A DNA stretch of 64,000 bases from Sulfuricystis multivorans (lineage in GTDB: Bacteria; Pseudomonadota; Gammaproteobacteria; Burkholderiales; Rhodocyclaceae): positions 1,488,001-1,552,000 of the forward strand of contig NZ_AP018718.1 in the NCBI RefSeq assembly GCF_003966565.1, in the 5' to 3' direction. Below the pieces are notes generated by a model. The model ran no database searches, was not told where the DNA came from, and saw only the letters and a list, made by a program, of their open reading frames with translations. A program made the position numbers and the translations under genes. Positions 61,260 to 64,000 of the stretch are shown in pieces (position 1 is the first letter of the stretch; each line of letters starts with the position of its first letter).

Positions 61260-62015
61260 ATGCGCATCGAACCGATTCCCGCCTTCGAGGACAATTACAT
61301 CTGGGCGCTTCGCGATGACGGCGCCGTGGCGCTCGTCGATCCGGGCGAAGCTGCGCCGGTGCTGCGTTTTCTCGAACGAAGCGGCGAGCGCCTGGCGGCG
61401 ATCCTCGTCACCCACCGCCATCACGACCACATCGGCGGCATCGGTGAGATTCTCGCCCACCATCCGGCGCCGGTGTATGGCCCGGCGCTGGAAGCCGCCG
61501 AGGTCGTCACCCAGCCATTGCAGGACGGCGATCGGGTGTCGCTGCTGGGTACCGACTTCGAGGTGTTGCATCTGCCGGGACATACGCTGGGTCATGTCGC
61601 CTATTATCGCCCGGGTAGCCTGTTGAGCGGCGACGTGCTGTTCGGCGCCGGCTGCGGCCGCGTCTTCGAGGGCACGCTGGATCAGATGCAGGCATCGCTC
61701 GCCCGCATCGCCGCCTTGCCTGGCGCGACGAAAATCTATTGCGCCCACGAATATACGCAATCCTGTCTGCGTTTTGCGCACGAGGTGGAGCCGGACAATC
61801 CGGCGATCATCCGTCGCAGCGAAGAGGTCGCCCGGCTACGCGCAGCAGGTTTGCCCAGCGTGCCATCGACGCTTTTCGATGAGCTCGACACCAACCCATT
61901 TCTGCGCTGGCGCTCGCCCGCCGTGATCGCCGCCGCCACCCGCTGGCTCGGCCATCCGCCGGCCAACGATGTGGAAACCTTCGCCGCGATCCGGCGATGG
62001 CGGGACAGCCTGTAA
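61260..62015 (+). CDS. gloB: Hydroxyacylglutathione hydrolase (glyoxalase II)
   Basis: GloB hydrolyses S-lactoylglutathione in methylglyoxal detoxification. The 251-aa metallo-beta-lactamase-fold enzyme has THRHHDHIGG (metal ligands), PGHTLGHV, LFGAGCGRVFEG and CAHEYTQSCLRFA, followed by the C-terminal glutathione-side domain with NPFLRW. The ATG at 61260 was chosen; the upstream extension overlaps the divergent gene. Confidence 0.96.
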   Translation: MRIEPIPAFEDNYIWALRDDGAVALVDPGEAAPVLRFLERSGERLAAILVTHRHHDHIGGIGEILAHHPAPVYGPALEAAEVVTQPLQDGDRVSLLGTDFEVLHLPGHTLGHVAYYRPGSLLSGDVLFGAGCGRVFEGTLDQMQASLARIAALPGATKIYCAHEYTQSCLRFAHEVEPDNPAIIRRSEEVARLRAAGLPSVPSTLFDELDTNPFLRWRSPAVIAAATRWLGHPPANDVETFAAIRRWRDSL

Positions 62016-62078
62016 CGCTCTCAAATCGCCTCACCGCCCGGCCGTTTTTCTCGATCCCTTTCGACGGCCCTCGATCGG

Positions 62079-63728
62079 CTACAGTCCCAGCATTTCCCGG
62101 GCGTGTTGGCGTGTCGTCTCGGTGATGCTTACACCTCCCAGCATCCGGGCGATCTCCTCGACGCGACCGGCATCATCGAGCACGGTGACGCGGCTTGCGG
62201 CCTGACCCGCGCGGTTTTCCTTGGCGATCGACCACTGCCAGTGGGCGCAGGCCGCGACCTGCGGCAGATGGGTGACGCACAACACCTGACGGCTACTGCC
62301 GAGCCGACGCAGCATGCGTCCGACGATCTCGGCCACCCGTCCGCCGATGCCGACATCGACCTCGTCGAAGATCAGCGTCTCGACGACATGGCTTTGGCTG
62401 GCGATCACCTGCAGCGCAAGGCCGATGCGCGACAGCTCCCCGCCCGAGGCCACCTTGGCGAGCGGCCGCAACGGCTGCCCGGCGTTGGTGCTGACGAAAA
62501 ATTCGACCGCTTCGAGCCCATGCGCGTCGCCTTCGGCAAGTGGGGTGAGAGCGATCTCGAAGCGTCCGCCGGCCATCGCCAGCGTCTGCATCGCCTCGGT
62601 CACGGCTTTGCTCAAGCGCTCGGCCGCTGCTTTCCGCGCCGCGCTCAATTCCTGCGCCGCGGCGAGATAGGCAGTTTCGGCCTCCTGCTCGCGCTCGGCG
62701 AGCAGGGCCGGGTCGGCGGCGAGCGTGAGCTCGGCAAGGCGTGCTTGCAGCCGTGCCTGCACCGCGGGCAATTCTTCCGGCGGCACACGGTGTTTGCGCG
62801 AAAGCTGCGTCACGGCATCGATGCGGGCATCGAGTTCGGCCAGGCGCGCCGGGTCGAGCTCTAGCTTGTCGCGATAGCGCCGCAGCGCCAGCACCGCCTC
62901 GTCAAGCTGGATCAGCGCGCCCTCGAACAGCTCGGCCGCCTCGCCGAGGTTGGCATCGACCGCGGTCAGCTCGGTCAGTCGGCTGCTCGCCTGCTGTAAG
63001 AGCGGCAGCACCGGCAGCTCACCTTCCTCGAGCGCCGCCAGCGCCGCGCTGCTCGCTTCGAGCAGGCTCGCGGCATGGGCGAGCCGCCGCTGCTCGGCTT
63101 CGGTTTCCTGCCACTCGAGCGCATCGAAGCCCAGCGTGGAAAGCTCCTTGAGCTGCCATTCGATCAGCTCGCGTTCGCGCGCACTTGCGGCGACATCGCG
63201 CTCGGCCGCGGCGCGCGCCGCGACCAGCTTGCGCCAGGCGGCATGGCGCTTGGCCACGTCACGCGCCAACGCCTCGACGCCCGCATGGGCATCGAGAAGC
63301 CGACGTTGGGCATCGGCACGCAAAAGCGCGTGATGCGCGTGCTGACCGTGGATGTCGCACAGCCTCTCGCCGATTTCGCGCAGCTGAGCGAGGGTGGCCG
63401 GTGTGCCGTTGATCCAGGCGCGCGATTTGCCGTTGGCATCGATGACGCGGCGCAGCAGACAGCCGTCGGCAGGGAAATCGTTCGCGGCGAGCCAGCCGCT
63501 GAGAGCCGAATCGGCGGCGAGCGAAAATTCGGCCGAGATGTCGGCCCTGGCGGCACCGCTTCTCACCACGGCGGTATCGGCGCGTTCGCCGAGCGCGAGT
63601 GAGAGCGCATCGACGAGGATCGACTTGCCGGCGCCGGTTTCACCCGTCAAGGCGCCAAAACCAGGCTCGAACTCGAGTTCGAGCCGATCGACGATGACGA
63701 AATCGCGGATCGTCAGACTGAGCAGCAT
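62079..63728 (-). CDS. recN: DNA repair protein RecN
   Basis: RecN is an SMC-like ATPase that holds broken DNA ends during double-strand-break repair. The 549-aa protein begins with LSLTIRDFVIVDRLELEF and Walker A TGETGAGKSIL (about 29-39). It has a coiled coil (about 150-370) and then the signature VASGGELSRIGLAL and Walker B LIFDEVDVGIGG. It is 3 bp downstream of nadK. No LexA box was noticed in the visible sequence. Confidence 0.97.
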   Translation of the reverse strand: MLLSLTIRDFVIVDRLELEFEPGFGALTGETGAGKSILVDALSLALGERADTAVVRSGAARADISAEFSLAADSALSGWLAANDFPADGCLLRRVIDANGKSRAWINGTPATLAQLREIGERLCDIHGQHAHHALLRADAQRRLLDAHAGVEALARDVAKRHAAWRKLVAARAAAERDVAASARERELIEWQLKELSTLGFDALEWQETEAEQRRLAHAASLLEASSAALAALEEGELPVLPLLQQASSRLTELTAVDANLGEAAELFEGALIQLDEAVLALRRYRDKLELDPARLAELDARIDAVTQLSRKHRVPPEELPAVQARLQARLAELTLAADPALLAEREQEAETAYLAAAQELSAARKAAAERLSKAVTEAMQTLAMAGGRFEIALTPLAEGDAHGLEAVEFFVSTNAGQPLRPLAKVASGGELSRIGLALQVIASQSHVVETLIFDEVDVGIGGRVAEIVGRMLRRLGSSRQVLCVTHLPQVAACAHWQWSIAKENRAGQAASRVTVLDDAGRVEEIARMLGGVSITETTRQHAREMLGL

Positions 63729-63731
63729 CGC

Positions 63732-64000
63732 TCACCTGTGCGGCGTGGCGCTCCAGTGCAGCTTCTCGCGCAGCATCGCAAAGTAGCTGTAGCCCGGCGG
63801 ATGCAAAAGCGTCAGCGGATACGGCGAGCGCTCGATCGACACGCGGTCGCCGGCCTGGGCATCGAAGAAATTCTGGCCGTCGCAATGCACGCGGCCATCA
63901 TAGGAATGCACCAGCTCGAGCTCGACGGCGCAGCTGTCGGCGATCGTGATCGGCCGGTAGGTGAGCCCATGCGCGCACAGCGGCACCAGCGCGATGCCCG
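63732..64000 (-). CDS. nadK: NAD kinase, C-terminal part (5' end outside window)
   Basis: About 89 C-terminal residues of NAD kinase, which phosphorylates NAD to NADP. The visible segment has VPLCAHGLTYRPITI and the glycine/Asp-containing stretch CDGQNFFDAQAGDRVSIERS, then LLHPPGYSYFAMLREKLHW, all typical of the NadK C-terminus. The GGDG catalytic motif lies beyond the window. The nadK-recN order is common in proteobacteria. Confidence 0.92.
   Translation of the reverse strand, partial: GIALVPLCAHGLTYRPITIADSCAVELELVHSYDGRVHCDGQNFFDAQAGDRVSIERSPYPLTLLHPPGYSYFAMLREKLHWSATPHR

Overview
This 64-kb window looks like a chromosomal segment of a GC-rich betaproteobacterium, probably of the Rhodocyclales / Sterolibacteriaceae type. 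The basis is gene content and order (rimP-nusA-infB-rbfA-truB-rpsO-pnp; dapC-dapD-pilU-dapE-prmB; gloB/methyltransferase-rnhA-dnaQ; ETF genes with an ETF-quinone oxidoreductase; a DUF2905 protein; one PEP-CTERM protein). The genus cannot be assigned from the sequence alone. Most of the window is housekeeping DNA with tight, overlapping operons.

Layout. 1-2.1 kb: 3' end of recJ, two small unknown genes, tRNA-Asn with a clear promoter and terminator, and dksA. 2.1-10.9 kb (minus): the transcription/translation cluster from rimP to pnp, preceded by a strong promoter whose leader contains a terminator-like hairpin (candidate attenuator) and interrupted between truB and rpsO by a 220-bp inverted-repeat element. 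10.9-24.5 kb (minus): twelve genes from smc to rluB (smc, zipA, ligA, galU, PHP phosphatase, yciO, M50 peptidase, trpS, thioesterase, scpA, scpB, rluB) with gaps of at most 20 bp and many overlaps, so SMC and both kleisin partners lie in one apparent transcription unit. 24.6-29.9 kb: a complete late biotin pathway (bioB, bioD on the opposite strand, bioA, bioF, bioH, bioC).

29.9-33.1 kb is the only accessory region. It holds an orphan coding fragment, a decayed integrase-core transposase remnant, an AT-rich stretch with a PEP-CTERM protein gene, a 5'-truncated ISL3 transposase, and a second, frameshifted copy of the bioC 3' end. It looks like an insertion that split or duplicated bioC.

33.1-42.1 kb: DUF2905, queF, a DUF2189 membrane protein, lysine/diaminopimelate genes with an embedded pilus retraction ATPase, prmB, a PEBP-family protein, an rRNA pseudouridine synthase and rlmJ. 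42.1-48.7 kb: acetoacetyl-CoA synthetase, a hotdog thioesterase, ETF-QO, a CbiM-like membrane protein and etfAB (acyl-CoA and electron-transfer metabolism). 48.8-64 kb: uvrB, an aspartate/aromatic aminotransferase, tRNA-Val, an AttH/FtsX/ATPase export-type operon, a cyclic-nucleotide-binding protein, glgB, dnaQ, rnhA, a methyltransferase, gloB, recN and the 3' end of nadK.

The most notable non-genic signal is a dispersed palindromic (REP-like) repeat family, found at seven places. Its conserved head begins with TGA, and at four loci this TGA is the stop codon of the upstream gene. No CRISPR array, prophage or clearly new defence system was seen.
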